Shown: positions 43,002 to 52,823, counted from the stretch's first letter. The stretch: 64,000 nucleotides of DNA from Pontibacter qinzhouensis (GCF_008017455.1 NZ_VRTY01000001.1:1-64000), one strand, 5' to 3'. The notes: a model not told the origin generated them from the letters alone. Program-made: numbers and translations.

Positions 43002-43261
43002 AAGGTATAAACTAATCTGGATGTATGGTACACTCCTTCAAATTTAGGATAATTTTACTCTCATTTACAAAAAAGGTTAAAATATCGTTACTTTGAGGGA
43101 TTATAGCTAACTACCAGGCCTCCAGGAAAGGTTTAAAGGCAAAATATGCTTTGTTTAGCTGGTGCTGCTGCCTGTAAGCCGCAGCAACGCATGCCATTAC
43201 CTGAAAAGGTGCTGTATAAGTTACCTTACAAAAAGATCGACATACGCTATTTATTATACAG

Positions 43262-44701
43262 ATGCAACGCACAAAAATAAAAGAACTGCTAACAGGTGCC
43301 GAGGTCGGCAACGATGTGCTGCTGAAAGGCTGGGTCCGCACCAAGCGCGGCAACAAATATGTAAACTTTATCGCCGTTACCGATGGCTCCACTATTCAGA
43401 ACCTGCAGGTAGTGGCCGATGCCGAGAAGTTCCCGGAGGAGACCCTGAAAGACGTGACTACAGGTGCCAGTGTGGCCATAACAGGCGAACTGGTAGCCTC
43501 GCAGGGCAAAGGCCAGGCCTACGAAGTTATTGCCAAAACCATAGAGGTGCTCGGCAAAGCAGACCCCGAAACCTACCCGCTGCAGAAAAAGGCGCACTCG
43601 CTCGAGTTCCTGCGCGAAATTGCCCACCTGCGCTTCCGCACCAACACGTTTGGCGCTGTGTTCAGGGTGCGCAACACGCTGGCTTTTGCGGTGCACAAGT
43701 TCTTTAACGAGCGCGGCTTTGTGTATATGCACACGCCTATCGTAACTGCCTCCGATGCAGAGGGAGCCGGAGAAATGTTCCGGGTAACTACCCTGGACCT
43801 CGACAACCTGCCCCGCACCGATGAGGGTAAAATAGATTTTGAAGAAGACTTTTTCGGGCGTGCCACCAACCTGACAGTTTCGGGGCAGCTGGAGGGAGAG
43901 CTGGCGGCCATGGCTTTCAGCGATATTTACACCTTTGGCCCCACCTTCCGGGCCGAAAACTCCAATACCGCCCGCCACCTGGCTGAGTTCTGGATGATCG
44001 AACCTGAGATGGCTTTCTATGACCTTAAAATGAACGCCGACCTGGCCGAGGACTTCATTCGGTACGTAATCCGGTATGCCATGGAGCAGAACCGCGAAGA
44101 CCTGGAGTTCCTGGCGCAACGCCTGCAGGAAGAAGACAAAGCCAAGCCGCAGCAGGAGCGCCAGGAAATGACTTTGCTAGAAAAGCTGGAGTTTGTAGTG
44201 AGCAACCAGTTTGAGCGCATTACGTACACCGATGCCATCGATATTCTGGTAAACTCACCGGCTTACAAGAAGAAGAAATTCCAGTACGAGGTGGCCTGGG
44301 GCGTAGACCTGCAGAGTGAGCACGAGCGCTACCTGGTAGAGAAGCACTTTAAGAAACCGGTAATTGTAACCGATTACCCCAAAGACATAAAATCGTTCTA
44401 CATGCGCCTCAACGACGACGGTAAAACCGTAGCCGCCATGGACATTCTGGCCCCTGGCATTGGCGAGATTGTAGGAGGCTCGCAGCGTGAGGAGCGCCTG
44501 GAGCTGCTGACCCAGCGCATGGACGAGATCGGCATACCAACCGAGGAAATGTGGTGGTACCTCGATACCCGCCGCTATGGTGGCTGCCCGCATGCCGGTT
44601 TCGGCTTAGGTTTTGAGCGATTGGTGCAGTTCGTAACGGGTATGGGCAACATCCGCGATGTAATTCCTTTCCCGAGAACGCCGAAGAATGCTGAGTTTTA
44701 A
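43262..44701 (+). CDS. asnS: Asparaginyl-tRNA synthetase
   Basis: A class IIb synthetase that charges tRNA-Asn. The N-terminal OB-fold anticodon domain ([26 protein letters not shown] ... ) is followed by the catalytic domain with [17 protein letters not shown], motif 2 [21 protein letters not shown] and motif 3 [21 protein letters not shown]. The asparagine-type residues and length (479) separate it from AspRS. It has its own terminator. Confidence 0.97.
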   Translation: MQRTKIKELLTGAEVGNDVLLKGWVRTKRGNKYVNFIAVTDGSTIQNLQVVADAEKFPEETLKDVTTGASVAITGELVASQGKGQAYEVIAKTIEVLGKADPETYPLQKKAHSLEFLREIAHLRFRTNTFGAVFRVRNTLAFAVHKFFNERGFVYMHTPIVTASDAEGAGEMFRVTTLDLDNLPRTDEGKIDFEEDFFGRATNLTVSGQLEGELAAMAFSDIYTFGPTFRAENSNTARHLAEFWMIEPEMAFYDLKMNADLAEDFIRYVIRYAMEQNREDLEFLAQRLQEEDKAKPQQERQEMTLLEKLEFVVSNQFERITYTDAIDILVNSPAYKKKKFQYEVAWGVDLQSEHERYLVEKHFKKPVIVTDYPKDIKSFYMRLNDDGKTVAAMDILAPGIGEIVGGSQREERLELLTQRMDEIGIPTEEMWWYLDTRRYGGCPHAGFGLGFERLVQFVTGMGNIRDVIPFPRTPKNAEF

Positions 44702-44707
44702 ACTTGC

Positions 44708-44740
44708 AAAAAAGCCTGATGTATTTATCAGGCTTTTTTT
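44708..44740 (+). terminator. Terminator of asnS
   Basis: A 13-bp stem (AAAAAAGCCTGAT against ATCAGGCTTTTTT) with a 6-nt loop and a long T-tract starts 6 nt after the stop. Confidence 0.88.
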
Positions 44741-44893
44741 TATACCTTAGGCCCAAAATCTTAACTAAGCAGGAAGGATATAACTTGCCTCGCTTACAAC
44801 TAATAAACCGACACGTGCCATTTCGGTATGTATGGCACCACTATATTTTCAGACAGGCTTATAAGCTAGTGATCATCTAAAATAGCAGAGCAT

Positions 44894-45313
44894 ATGCCCT
44901 TTACAACCTTCTACGAATCGGACTTCTACAAAATAGAAGTTGACACAGCCCGTAATCTGCTGCAGGCTATGTGGCTGAGACCAGTAACTGGCACAGAACT
45001 ACAGGAAGGAGGAGTTAAGCTCTACGAGGTGCTTCGCGATACAGGAGTAGAGTTGGCAGTAGCCAATGCTAAAGTTTTAACTTCCTTGTCTGCCGAAACC
45101 AAAGCCTGGATGTCGAGCACATTTTACGAGCTTTTGTCTCAGACGCAGCTCAAGCGCCTGGCCCGCGTACTCCCCGATAATATGTTTCACATGATCGCCC
45201 TGGAATCTGTGGTAACCAGAGCCGAGGCTTTGGGTGTTACTAAATTCGAAGTAAAAAACTTTTCAGATCCTGTAGCTGCTTTTAAATGGGCAACCACCTC
45301 CCTTACCCCTTGA
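44894..45313 (+). CDS. SpoIIAA/STAS-like small protein of unknown role
   Basis: A 139-residue cytoplasmic protein. The pattern YKIEVDTARNLLQAMWLRPVTG at the start, a charged helix (ELQEGGVKLYEVLRDTG), a buried strand (VELAVANAKVLTSLSAET) and a C-terminal SDPVAAFKWA are like the SpoIIAA-like/STAS-type proteins common in Bacteroidota. The fold is an inference. Its UGA stop codon lies inside RptA copy 17 (ACCCCTTGA). The gene is alone. Confidence 0.65.
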   Translation: MPFTTFYESDFYKIEVDTARNLLQAMWLRPVTGTELQEGGVKLYEVLRDTGVELAVANAKVLTSLSAETKAWMSSTFYELLSQTQLKRLARVLPDNMFHMIALESVVTRAEALGVTKFEVKNFSDPVAAFKWATTSLTP

Positions 45314-45362
45314 ATAAAAACAGATTAAAAACCTTCTGAAGGGCTTTTTTATTTGAATAATT
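45305..45362 (+). repeat. RptA copy 17, overlapping a stop codon
   Basis: It starts ACCCCTTGA, in which the last three bases are the stop codon of the SpoIIAA-like gene, and ends TTTTTTATTTGAATAATT. The centre is CCTTCTGAAGGGC. Confidence 0.84.
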
Positions 45363-45744
45363 GCTAGCTAATTGTTACATGACTGCATGGTTAACTAGTT
45401 AATTTAGGGGAAATATAAATTTTAAGTGAGAACCTCTAACTTAACACGAAGCAGTTCTGTTGCAGGCGAACGGCAGAACCATTATATAAAGCTTAAGAGC
45501 CAACACCTAAACTTCTTCTGCGGAAAACTATAAACAGTAGCAGTATTTTGGTCAGCTAAGTTTGGTTCGAAGCCATTTTACAGGCAGTGGCTTGAGTAAA
45601 AATCAAGAATTAAAATAATCTAATATAAAGTCCTCATTCTTATTTAATTAAAAGCAGGTTTTTGTCTTTATATTCTTAAAAAAGGCTTATACTTTGGCTG
45701 GAATTTTGCTCGTTATACCTCTACATTTACTTTACATAAATCTT
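45314..45744. other. Gap before a secreted-protein gene
   Basis: After RptA-17 the stretch is AT-rich and holds no repeat or gene that I can support. TATACTTTGG near 45690 resembles but does not match a -7 element. The next gene starts at 45745. Confidence 0.5.
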
Positions 45745-47271
45745 ATGCGCAAATTTCTTTTAACCATGCTCCTGATGGTCACTTTTGCCACGTTGGCAAG
45801 TGCCCAGAAAGAGTTTGCAAACCTTGATTTGCCGCTGCGCCGCGCCGAAGACCTCGTAACGCTGGCAGATGACAGAGGAAACGTTTGCATTTACTTTTTC
45901 CAGAGCAATACTTTATATTTTAACCTACTCTCTCCTACCGGCGAGGTACTGGCTACACACGAAATTCCGTACCGCTACAGCCAGCAGCCACATGTTTTCG
46001 GCACACGGGTAACAGAGGATGAATTTATATTCTACAGCCGCTATATGAACGGCCGCAAAGAGTATGTGCGCCCCTTCGCTATTCACCGAGAGAATGGTGG
46101 GTTCCGCAGCATTCAGGACCTGGAGGTGGTAAAAGGCCGGAACGAAACATTTTTGGGTGGCTTTGCCGATGTTAACCACCTGTACATGCTCTACTCCGAC
46201 ACCAAAAACAACCTGGTGGTGCACCGCAGCAGCGACTATATCAGCAAACTCGAAAAGAAAACATTCGAAGATGTGATGCCTAAATCCAGAGATCGGCTGG
46301 ACAGGGAGAAGCAGCTGATATTTGTGCACCCCGACATGGACAACTCTGTGTATTCGGGCCACCACCGCAGCAAGATCTATACCGATGACGAGCACATTTA
46401 CATGATCTTTGATGGGTATATGATTAGAGGCCAGGGTTCTAAAACAACTACCGAAATCCTGACGCTGAACTGGAACGAAGGCAAATCGAATTACCGCACC
46501 TTACCTGTTCTTGAGCAGAAAGGCAGCCTGGCTTTTAACTCTTTTCTGCACCAGGGCAAAATTTTCAGGGTTGTAATGGAGAAGGACAAACTAAACCTAA
46601 CGGCTTACGACTTTAACACCTTAGCGCCTCTGAAGGAGTATAACTACACTTCTGAAGAAGAGATAGCCATTAAGGCCACACCGGTCTATCAGAAGGGTGC
46701 CAAAGGACTTTTCTCTGCCGATAACACGGTAATAGAAAAAACCTCTAAGGTGATGAAGAACCTGGCAAACGGTATACCAGCCATTACAGTGGCAACAGAT
46801 GCAGACAGTACTTTACAGCTTACCATTGGCTCTTACCAGATGCCATCGGGCGGCAACCGCAACCAGGACTTGAACCGCATGGTGCGCACTCCTGACCGCT
46901 ATATTCAGACATCGCGCGGGCTCATGATGCTGCCAGGCCGCTGGACACCGGCTTATAACATACCGAGCTATTACCTGAACTCGCCGTTTTATAACAATTA
47001 TTTTTACGACCCTTACGGCCGCAACGGCAGCATGCCAACCGGCCCCGGCACCAGCACCTACTTCAGGGCAGTGCTCGATAGCAACACGCTTAACAAAGTA
47101 GAATCGAAAGAGGGAATGGTACTGCTCGAAGATAAGCTGGAGAAATATGAGCAGGAGCTAAAGCCAGAGCCTGAACTCAGAACGGTTTACCGCTACGGCA
47201 ACAAATTGCATTACGGCTACTACGACAGGCGCTCCAAAACATTTAAAATTGTAGAATTCGCAAAAAAATAG
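45745..47271 (+). CDS. Secreted protein of unknown function
   Basis: I choose 45745 (MRKFLLTMLLMVTFATLASAQ) because it gives a clear signal peptide, with 508 residues in all. The body (LPLRRAEDLVTLADDRGN, YFNLLSPTGEVLATHEIPY, GRKEYVRPFAIHRENG and more) reads like a long run of beta-strands, perhaps propeller-like. Near the C terminus is a tyrosine- and asparagine-rich stretch (SYYLNSPFYNNYFYDPYG) and a coiled charged tail (DKLEKYEQELKPEPE). I know no family for it. It is followed by a very strong terminator. Confidence 0.75.
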   Translation: MRKFLLTMLLMVTFATLASAQKEFANLDLPLRRAEDLVTLADDRGNVCIYFFQSNTLYFNLLSPTGEVLATHEIPYRYSQQPHVFGTRVTEDEFIFYSRYMNGRKEYVRPFAIHRENGGFRSIQDLEVVKGRNETFLGGFADVNHLYMLYSDTKNNLVVHRSSDYISKLEKKTFEDVMPKSRDRLDREKQLIFVHPDMDNSVYSGHHRSKIYTDDEHIYMIFDGYMIRGQGSKTTTEILTLNWNEGKSNYRTLPVLEQKGSLAFNSFLHQGKIFRVVMEKDKLNLTAYDFNTLAPLKEYNYTSEEEIAIKATPVYQKGAKGLFSADNTVIEKTSKVMKNLANGIPAITVATDADSTLQLTIGSYQMPSGGNRNQDLNRMVRTPDRYIQTSRGLMMLPGRWTPAYNIPSYYLNSPFYNNYFYDPYGRNGSMPTGPGTSTYFRAVLDSNTLNKVESKEGMVLLEDKLEKYEQELKPEPELRTVYRYGNKLHYGYYDRRSKTFKIVEFAKK

Positions 47272-47287
47272 CTTTAGTTTGAACCTC

Positions 47288-47337
47288 AATAAAACAGCGC
47301 GGCCTCCCTAAGTTTAGGGAGGCCGCGCTGTTTTATT
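47288..47337. terminator. Very strong bidirectional terminator
   Basis: Arms of 24 bp (47288-47311 and 47314-47337) are perfectly complementary with GC-rich middle (CAGCGCGGCCTCCC) and T-rich ends. It separates convergent genes ending at 47271 and 47358. Confidence 0.92.
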
Positions 47338-47357
47338 TAATTGGCTTGTAAAAAAGG

Positions 47358-47864
47358 TTACTCTTCTACTACAGCTAACATGCTTTGAATTTTAGCCTGC
47401 ACCGAAGGATCTTCCTGGTAAGCCATCATAACTTTCTCGTATTTTTCCATGGTCATGCCGTCTTGCTCAATAGCTCGCTGCACCTCTGCCTGTACGGTTG
47501 GCTGCAGTTCAATAATACGCTCGGCCACCTTTGTAAAAGCTTCTTTCTCGGCTTGTGTTGCTTCTGCCTCATCTATGCGTTCTTCCTGGTAAGCAATGGC
47601 CAGCTCGTTAAACTTATTTACATCCAGTTTCTCTTCTTCCAGAATGTTGAGCATGGCTTTTTCGTTTTCCTGCTGCAGGACCATTATGCGTTCGCTGGCA
47701 TCTATAAACTGCTGCAGTTCTACTTCAGTAAAGATGGGGGTAGTCTGCTGCTGGCTTGCCTGTGGTGCTGTAGTTTGCTGTGCAAAGGCTGCATCCGAAA
47801 AGCTAACCAGCCCTAACGTAAGTGCAGCTATAATCATCCCTTTAAATTTATTTTGTAATTTCAT
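47358..47864 (-). CDS. DUF4168 periplasmic protein
   Basis: A signal peptide (about 1-28, ending AFA) precedes a helical, glutamate- and glutamine-rich domain with the family pattern: VELQQFIDASERIMVLQQEN, VNKFNELAIAYQEER and MEKYEKVMMAYQEDPSVQAKI. DUF4168 proteins are small periplasmic proteins of unknown function in Bacteroidota, cyanobacteria and others. It is convergent with the secreted protein gene. Confidence 0.86.
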   Translation of the reverse strand: MKLQNKFKGMIIAALTLGLVSFSDAAFAQQTTAPQASQQQTTPIFTEVELQQFIDASERIMVLQQENEKAMLNILEEEKLDVNKFNELAIAYQEERIDEAEATQAEKEAFTKVAERIIELQPTVQAEVQRAIEQDGMTMEKYEKVMMAYQEDPSVQAKIQSMLAVVEE

Positions 47865-48573
47865 AAAATTCGATCCTGTTGATGATAAAACAAAAATTGA
47901 ATATATCCTGACATAGTGGGCAGAAATATCAATCTATCTATACTAATAATTGGATAAAATAGTTTATAGCGTCTAAACAATTTTATTATAAAAATTGAAC
48001 TTTACCAATAGAACAAATATTCAATCAACTATATTACCTTTTCTGAATTTGTTTAAATAAAAACGGCTTTTGCTATTTTGACCACCATAGCCCCCATATT
48101 ACCATATCATTCTAAAAACATGAAAAATTACGAAGAAGGTCTGTTTAAGCTTTGCCCGTTTTCCACTTCTGGCAGTTAACTTCCGGGTAGGCACCTGCCT
48201 TTACCAACGCTTGCCTGATCTGCGGCCAAAACCTACAGTTCGTCTGCGATATGCTGCAGTTCGGCAACTTTTATTTTTAAAAACCTCGCCACTATGGCAC
48301 CTTTGAAGAAACAAAGACACAACTACTATGGGAAAAAATAAGCACGCTCATGCTCCACCTCCTGCTACTATACCTGGCCTGTTAGCACAAGCTACCGTTG
48401 CCTTACTAGCTAAACACATATTGTTTGTAAGCATCTTTGGTAACTTCGGAGGCAAAACCATTTTGCATTAGCCTGCACCAGATTTTCCGGGAATGCACCT
48501 CCTACTTCTTCAAAAAGAGTCGGAGCAAACTATTTACTTTAATCAGGAAGAGAAACTATAGCATTTAGAATTC
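47865..48573. other. Long gap with a possible small gene
   Basis: The first 230 bp are very AT-rich. Beyond them are several short open frames, including MKNYEEGLFKLCPFSTSGS at 48119 and a cysteine-containing stretch (ACLICGQNLQF) near 48211, which may be remains of genes. The best candidate, 48328-48471, is listed below. No RptA copy is present. Confidence 0.4.
48328..48471 (+). CDS. Possible small protein (47 residues)
   Basis: MGKNKHAHAPPPATIPG then LLAQATVALLAKHILFV is a polar, histidine-rich start followed by a hydrophobic helix, ending SIFGNFGGKTILH. The frame is open from ATG to TAG, but no family is recognised and no promoter or ribosome site is evident. It may be a real small membrane protein or chance. 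Confidence 0.28.
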   Translation: MGKNKHAHAPPPATIPGLLAQATVALLAKHILFVSIFGNFGGKTILH

Positions 48574-49236
48574 ATGAAAAAGCAACTCCTTGTTCTTGCC
48601 ACTGCTCTTGTCGCAGCTTTTACTTTTTTGACTACACCCGGCACACAGGCCCAAAACGGAAACCACGAAGCCGCCATCGCTAAAAATCTGCAGGCCATGC
48701 AGGCAGCTAATACCCTCGAAGAAACACAGCAGGTAGCCAATGCTTTTGAGCGCATTGCCAACACTGAGCAGAAAGAGTGGCTCCCGTTATATTATGCTTC
48801 TATGAATTACATTTTGTTGGGCACTAAAGAGAAAGAGGGCAGCAAAAAAGACAAGTACCTCGACAAAGGCCAGCAGCACCTGGACAAGGCCCTGAAGCTG
48901 GCGCCAAAGGAGTCGGAATTGTTTGCGCTGCAGGGGTGGCTACACCAGACCCGCATCCAGGTTTCGCCCATGATGCGCGGCATGAAGTATAGCAGCCTGG
49001 CGAGCGAAGCACTTGAGAATGCAAAAAAACTAAACCCGAACAACCCAAGGGCTTATTACCTGCTCGGAGCCAACTTGTTTTATACGCCTAAAATGTTTGG
49101 CGGCGGTGCCGATGCCGCCAGGCCAGTGCTGGAGCAGGCCAAAGCTAAGTTTGAGCAGCAATCGAAACCTGCCACTGCCATAGCTCCGGGCTGGGGCCTG
49201 AAACAAACCCTCGACCTGCTGGAGCAATGCAAGTAG
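48574..49236 (+). CDS. Secreted TPR-like protein
   Basis: A signal peptide (about 1-27, QA before QNGN) precedes an all-helical body of 190 residues with tetratricopeptide-like units (KDKYLDKGQQHLDKALKLAPKESELFALQGWL, SLASEALENAKKLNPNNPRAYYLLGANLFY). Such repeats mediate protein contacts in the periplasm. The family is common in Bacteroidota without a defined role. A 16-bp stem hairpin follows the stop. Confidence 0.8.
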   Translation: MKKQLLVLATALVAAFTFLTTPGTQAQNGNHEAAIAKNLQAMQAANTLEETQQVANAFERIANTEQKEWLPLYYASMNYILLGTKEKEGSKKDKYLDKGQQHLDKALKLAPKESELFALQGWLHQTRIQVSPMMRGMKYSSLASEALENAKKLNPNNPRAYYLLGANLFYTPKMFGGGADAARPVLEQAKAKFEQQSKPATAIAPGWGLKQTLDLLEQCK

Positions 49237-49247
49237 TATGGCACAGT

Positions 49248-49301
49248 ATTAACTTCAGGTAAAAATTCTTTGGACTAAAAGACTATTTACCTGAAGTTAA
49301 T
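49248..49301. terminator. Hairpin after the TPR-like gene
   Basis: 16-bp perfect arms (ATTAACTTCAGGTAAA against TTTACCTGAAGTTAAT) enclose a 22-nt loop beginning 12 nt after the stop codon. There is no T-tract. Confidence 0.65.
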
Positions 49302-49496
49302 CTGAAATTGAATACCAGCTGCGCCGCACAAGTCACGACACCTCCCCGAAAAGACTTTATAATATCAGTTTACAGGCTAAAACAACAGAAGCCATTTCCT
49401 GATAAACAGCAGCCTTGTTTCTTATACCCGAAAGTAGCGGGTTACCTACAGGTGCGAAACCGGGAGTAGACGTAGCCGGCAAATGGCCAGACGAGT

Positions 49497-49553
49497 ACCC
49501 TTGATGTACCGAGCACGAAAAACCTTCGGAAGGCTGAGTTCATTAGAATAATT
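49497..49553 (+). repeat. RptA copy 18
   Basis: It has ACCCTTGAT at the left, CCTTCGGAAGGC in the centre and GTTCATTAGAATAATT at the right, in sense orientation downstream of the TPR-like gene. Confidence 0.86.
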
Positions 49554-49695
49554 GAGCACCAGCAGCACAAACAGGTATAAGGCGGGAGTAAGTAGCGGCA
49601 AAAATGGCAGTTCATCCGGCTCTTTCTACAGTTCAGCAACCTTTAATTTCGGAATCAGCAGCGCTTTTGCACCTTTGGGTTAAAGTTAAACGACT

Positions 49696-50379
49696 ATGGA
49701 AATCTTCTTCAAATCCCTTCTTGCACTTCATATTGCAGCCGGAGCTGTAAGCCTGCTAACTGGCCCTGCTTCTATGCTAAACCGCAAAGGTGGTAAGTGG
49801 CACCGCCTCACCGGAAAAGTGTTTTTCTATGCCATGCTGGTGGTTGCCTTTACAGCTGTTACTATGGCTTCGCTGCCAAACCACCACAGCCCGTTCCTGC
49901 TCATTATAGGTGTATTTAGCGCCTACCTCGTTAGCTCCGGCTACCGGGTGCTGCACCTGAAAGGACTGGCAACGGGGCAGAAACCAAAGCTGCTGGATTG
50001 GGCTATTGCCATGGTTATGGCTGCCTTTGCACTTTATTTTGTAGGCATGGGCCTGAAAAGCCTGGGCAATAACGGCGGAGTAGTTTCGGTTGTTTTCGGT
50101 AGCATTGCGCTGGGGCTGGTGGCAAAAGATGTCCGAAAATACACCCAGGCTCCCACCGACAAAAAATTCTGGCTCTACGACCACATTACCCGCATGGTAG
50201 CTGGCAACATAGCCGCTTATACTGCATTTTTAGTCGTAAACAACGCGGTGCTGCCGCAACTGGTGGCATGGCTGGGACCAACCGTTATCGGGTCGTTGGT
50301 TATCAGCTACTTTATCAAAAAATACAAACGAAAGCCAAAGGCTGGCGAAACGACAAAGGAATTAGAATATTTCGGGTAA
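49696..50379 (+). CDS. DUF2306-like multi-pass membrane protein
   Basis: A 227-residue protein with about six or seven hydrophobic helices. The N-terminal LLALHIAAGAVSLLTGPASML and GGKWHRLTGKVFFYAMLVV hold the conserved H...G and HR..G features of the DUF2306-type family, which may bind haem. Later helices end in SYFIKKYKRKPK, a positively charged cytosolic tail. The function is unknown. The gene is preceded and followed by RptA copies 18 and 19. Confidence 0.72.
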   Translation: MEIFFKSLLALHIAAGAVSLLTGPASMLNRKGGKWHRLTGKVFFYAMLVVAFTAVTMASLPNHHSPFLLIIGVFSAYLVSSGYRVLHLKGLATGQKPKLLDWAIAMVMAAFALYFVGMGLKSLGNNGGVVSVVFGSIALGLVAKDVRKYTQAPTDKKFWLYDHITRMVAGNIAAYTAFLVVNNAVLPQLVAWLGPTVIGSLVISYFIKKYKRKPKAGETTKELEYFG

Positions 50380-50456
50380 TAGTTCATTGTTAAAGGGCTT
50401 AATGGCTGTTTGGGAGAATTGCGAATGAGTGATGGAAAAAGATCAACTAACTCAAC

Positions 50457-50513
50457 ACCCTTGACTAAAAAGCGCTTAAAATCTGTTGGAAGGCTATTAT
50501 GATTGGAATAATT
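50457..50513 (+). repeat. RptA copy 19
   Basis: It has ACCCTTGAC at the left, TGTTGGAAGGC in the centre and a diverged ATTATGATTGGAATAATT right end. It is in sense orientation downstream of the DUF2306-like gene. Confidence 0.82.
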
Positions 50514-50663
50514 CATGGCTGAGTCAGATACTCCTTACCCCAACAGGAGGCTTCTAGTTTCTGCTTCCGGCCCTGCACATTAGCTCCACAAAAGAGAACC
50601 GGGCAACAAGAAGCTTTTGCCAGATTAGCAGCAATAATGATTCGTTTCTCTTAACTTAACAGT

Positions 50664-51785
50664 ATGTTCAATACAAAAGGAGCTACCAGTGCACCACCCC
50701 TACCCGTGCGTACAACTACATCGTCAGAAGCAGCTGCCATACAAGAAAAAAGAGCGGCCGGAGGCAGAAAAAAAGCCTGGGCAAGGGAACTGCTGGGCTG
50801 GGTGCTCTCGGCTATAGGAGCCTTTCTCATTGGTCCTTCGGTTTTAGGCAAACCGCTGCACGATGCCATTTACCATTTCCTGTTTTCATATACCATCTTT
50901 ATTCTTATCTGGAAAGGCAACAGCAGCCTGCTTGTACCGATGCTGGCCAAACATTACCCATGGCTGCACAACCCCACCAAGCGGCTCTTTATCAGCATAG
51001 TAGCCACTGTATTACTCACAGTAGTTATTGTGGTGTTTGTTACGGTTGCTTTTCTGACTTATAGAGGTTTTACGCCGCAGGAGCTACTGGCGCGGAACTG
51101 GAGCGGCACCTTGCTACCTCCTATTGTGGCCACCTTCCTGATCTCGTTGAGCTTCCATAGCTGGCACTTTCTGCAAAGCTGGCGACAAACCGCCATTGAT
51201 GCCGAGCGGCTTGAGAAAGAGAATATTGCCTCGCAGTACGAATCGCTGAAGGCGCAGGTAAACCCGCATTTTTTATTTAACAGCCTCAACGTACTCACCA
51301 GCCTTGTGGAGACAGACCAGAAGCAGGCCGTAAAGTTTATCCGGAAATTATCGGAAGTGTACCGCTACGTGCTCGACAGCCGCCAGAAAGAGGTGGTGCC
51401 GCTGCAGGAGGAATTGGCTTTTCTGGAGTCGTACATCTACCTGCAGAAGATCAGGCACGGGGAGGCGCTGCAGATACAGAACAACCTGCCCCCTCACCTC
51501 AATCCTATGGTCGTGCCGCTGGCCCTACAACTGCTCCTTGAAAATGCGATTAAACACAACATGGCCCTGGAGGAGGAGCCACTACTGGTGCACCTGTTCG
51601 TCTCTAACGATAACCTGGTGATGCAAAACAACCTGCAGGAGCGCCGCGTGCGCGAAGAATCTACCGGCACCGGACTGGCAAACATTATAGCCCGCTACAG
51701 TTACCTTACCAGCAAGCCGGTGCAGGTGCAAAAAACAGATCAGGCTTTTATTGTGAAACTTCCGATGCTTGAACTCAGAAAATAA
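50664..51785 (+). CDS. LytS/YehU-type sensor histidine kinase
   Basis: A membrane sensor kinase. The N terminus has a cytosolic stretch and four hydrophobic helices (about 44-60, 70-84, 107-132, 150-166). The His_kinase domain has the phospho-acceptor motif NPHFLFNSLN with H202, an N-box (LLLENAIKHN, about 292) and a G-box (STGTGLANI). The ATP-binding part is short, as is usual for this class. The stop codon overlaps the response-regulator start by one base (TAATG), so the two are coupled. The signal sensed is unknown. Confidence 0.93.
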   Translation: MFNTKGATSAPPLPVRTTTSSEAAAIQEKRAAGGRKKAWARELLGWVLSAIGAFLIGPSVLGKPLHDAIYHFLFSYTIFILIWKGNSSLLVPMLAKHYPWLHNPTKRLFISIVATVLLTVVIVVFVTVAFLTYRGFTPQELLARNWSGTLLPPIVATFLISLSFHSWHFLQSWRQTAIDAERLEKENIASQYESLKAQVNPHFLFNSLNVLTSLVETDQKQAVKFIRKLSEVYRYVLDSRQKEVVPLQEELAFLESYIYLQKIRHGEALQIQNNLPPHLNPMVVPLALQLLLENAIKHNMALEEEPLLVHLFVSNDNLVMQNNLQERRVREESTGTGLANIIARYSYLTSKPVQVQKTDQAFIVKLPMLELRK

Positions 51786-52573
51786 TGCGCGTATTTATTG
51801 TAGAAGACGAAAAACTGGCAGCCATCCGCCTCGCCAGTATGCTGCAGCAACTCAATGCTGCCATAACTGTAGTTGCCACGGCACCCTCTGTGCGCAAAGC
51901 CGTTGAAACGCTGCAGCTAAGGCCGCAGCTCGATCTCATTTTTATGGATATACAATTGGCCGATGGCCTGAGCTTCGAGATATTTGACCAGGTGCCGGTG
52001 GAGGTGCCTGTTATTTTCACGACTGCCTACGATGCCTACGCCATTAAAGCCTTTAAAGTAAACAGCATCGATTACCTGCTAAAACCCATAGACGAAGCGG
52101 AATTGCAGGCAGCGCTGGAGAAGTACCAGAAGCTGCATACCAACCAAACATCAGCTTCTGCCAACACGGCATCGGCAGTACAGCAGCTGGGGGCACTGGA
52201 ACAGGCGCTGCAATTTCTCAACGGCAGCAAGACCTATAAAAGTCGCTTTATTGTTAAAGTAGGCGAGCACCTGCACATGATCCAGATGGAGGAAGTCGAT
52301 TATTTTTACAGCTACGAGAAGGCTACTTTTCTGCAGTGCAGCAGCGGCAAACGCTATGTTATCGATTACAGCATGGAGCAGGTAGAGCAGTTGGTAGACC
52401 CAAAGCATTTTTTCCGGGTAAACCGTGGCTACCTTATTTGTACAAAAGCCGTGAAAGACATAGTGGCCTGGTCGAACAGCCGCCTGAAACTGGAGTTACG
52501 GCAGGCCCCAAAAGAAGAGGTAGTGGTGAGCCGCGAAAAGGTGCAGGCATTTAAAGCCTGGTTGGACAGGTAA
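51785..52573 (+). CDS. LytTR-family response regulator
   Basis: The receiver domain (MRVFIVEDEKLAAIRLASML ... ) has phospho-acceptor D55 in FMDIQ, acidic pocket E7/D8 and the switch lysine K100 in LLKPID. A linker (about 120-145) leads to the C-terminal LytTR DNA-binding domain (about 155-262, with HLHMIQMEEVDYFYSYEKAT, FFRVNRGYLICTKAVKDI). It is the partner of the preceding kinase, to which it is translationally coupled. The targets are not recognisable here. Confidence 0.95.
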   Translation: MRVFIVEDEKLAAIRLASMLQQLNAAITVVATAPSVRKAVETLQLRPQLDLIFMDIQLADGLSFEIFDQVPVEVPVIFTTAYDAYAIKAFKVNSIDYLLKPIDEAELQAALEKYQKLHTNQTSASANTASAVQQLGALEQALQFLNGSKTYKSRFIVKVGEHLHMIQMEEVDYFYSYEKATFLQCSSGKRYVIDYSMEQVEQLVDPKHFFRVNRGYLICTKAVKDIVAWSNSRLKLELRQAPKEEVVVSREKVQAFKAWLDR

Positions 52574-52587
52574 CTTTTGTAAAGAAG

Positions 52588-52643
52588 ACCCTTGGCACAT
52601 TTTAAATGAAAATGCTTTCGGAGGCCTGTTTCATTTAAATAAT
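52588..52643 (+). repeat. RptA copy 20
   Basis: It has ACCCTTGGC at the left, CTTTCGGAGGCC in the centre and TTTCATTTAAATAAT at the right. It begins 14 nt after the response-regulator stop, in sense orientation. Confidence 0.84.
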
Positions 52644-52712
52644 CTGATATCGACTCAACAATTAATAATTTGTAATATGCCTAAATATATGGAAGAAAAA
52701 CATGTTGGGTAG

Positions 52713-52769
52713 ACCCTTGACAAAATTCTGATGCAAAACCTTCTGGAGGCTATTTTCATTCGAATAATT
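52713..52769 (+). repeat. RptA copy 21
   Basis: It has ACCCTTGAC at the left, CCTTCTGGAGGC in the centre and TTTTCATTCGAATAATT at the right. It lies 69 nt after copy 20, the same way round, so the two are in tandem. Confidence 0.87.
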
Positions 52770-52823
52770 TAGATGCTTCCACTGAAACAGGCATAGATTA
52801 TCCGACGGAACTTCCGGGCATGT

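Larger units (their letters stand above)
49237..49695. other. Gap between the TPR-like and DUF2306-like genes
   Basis: It carries a hairpin and RptA copy 18 and no gene that I can support. The stretch 49302-49480 is unremarkable. Confidence 0.55.
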
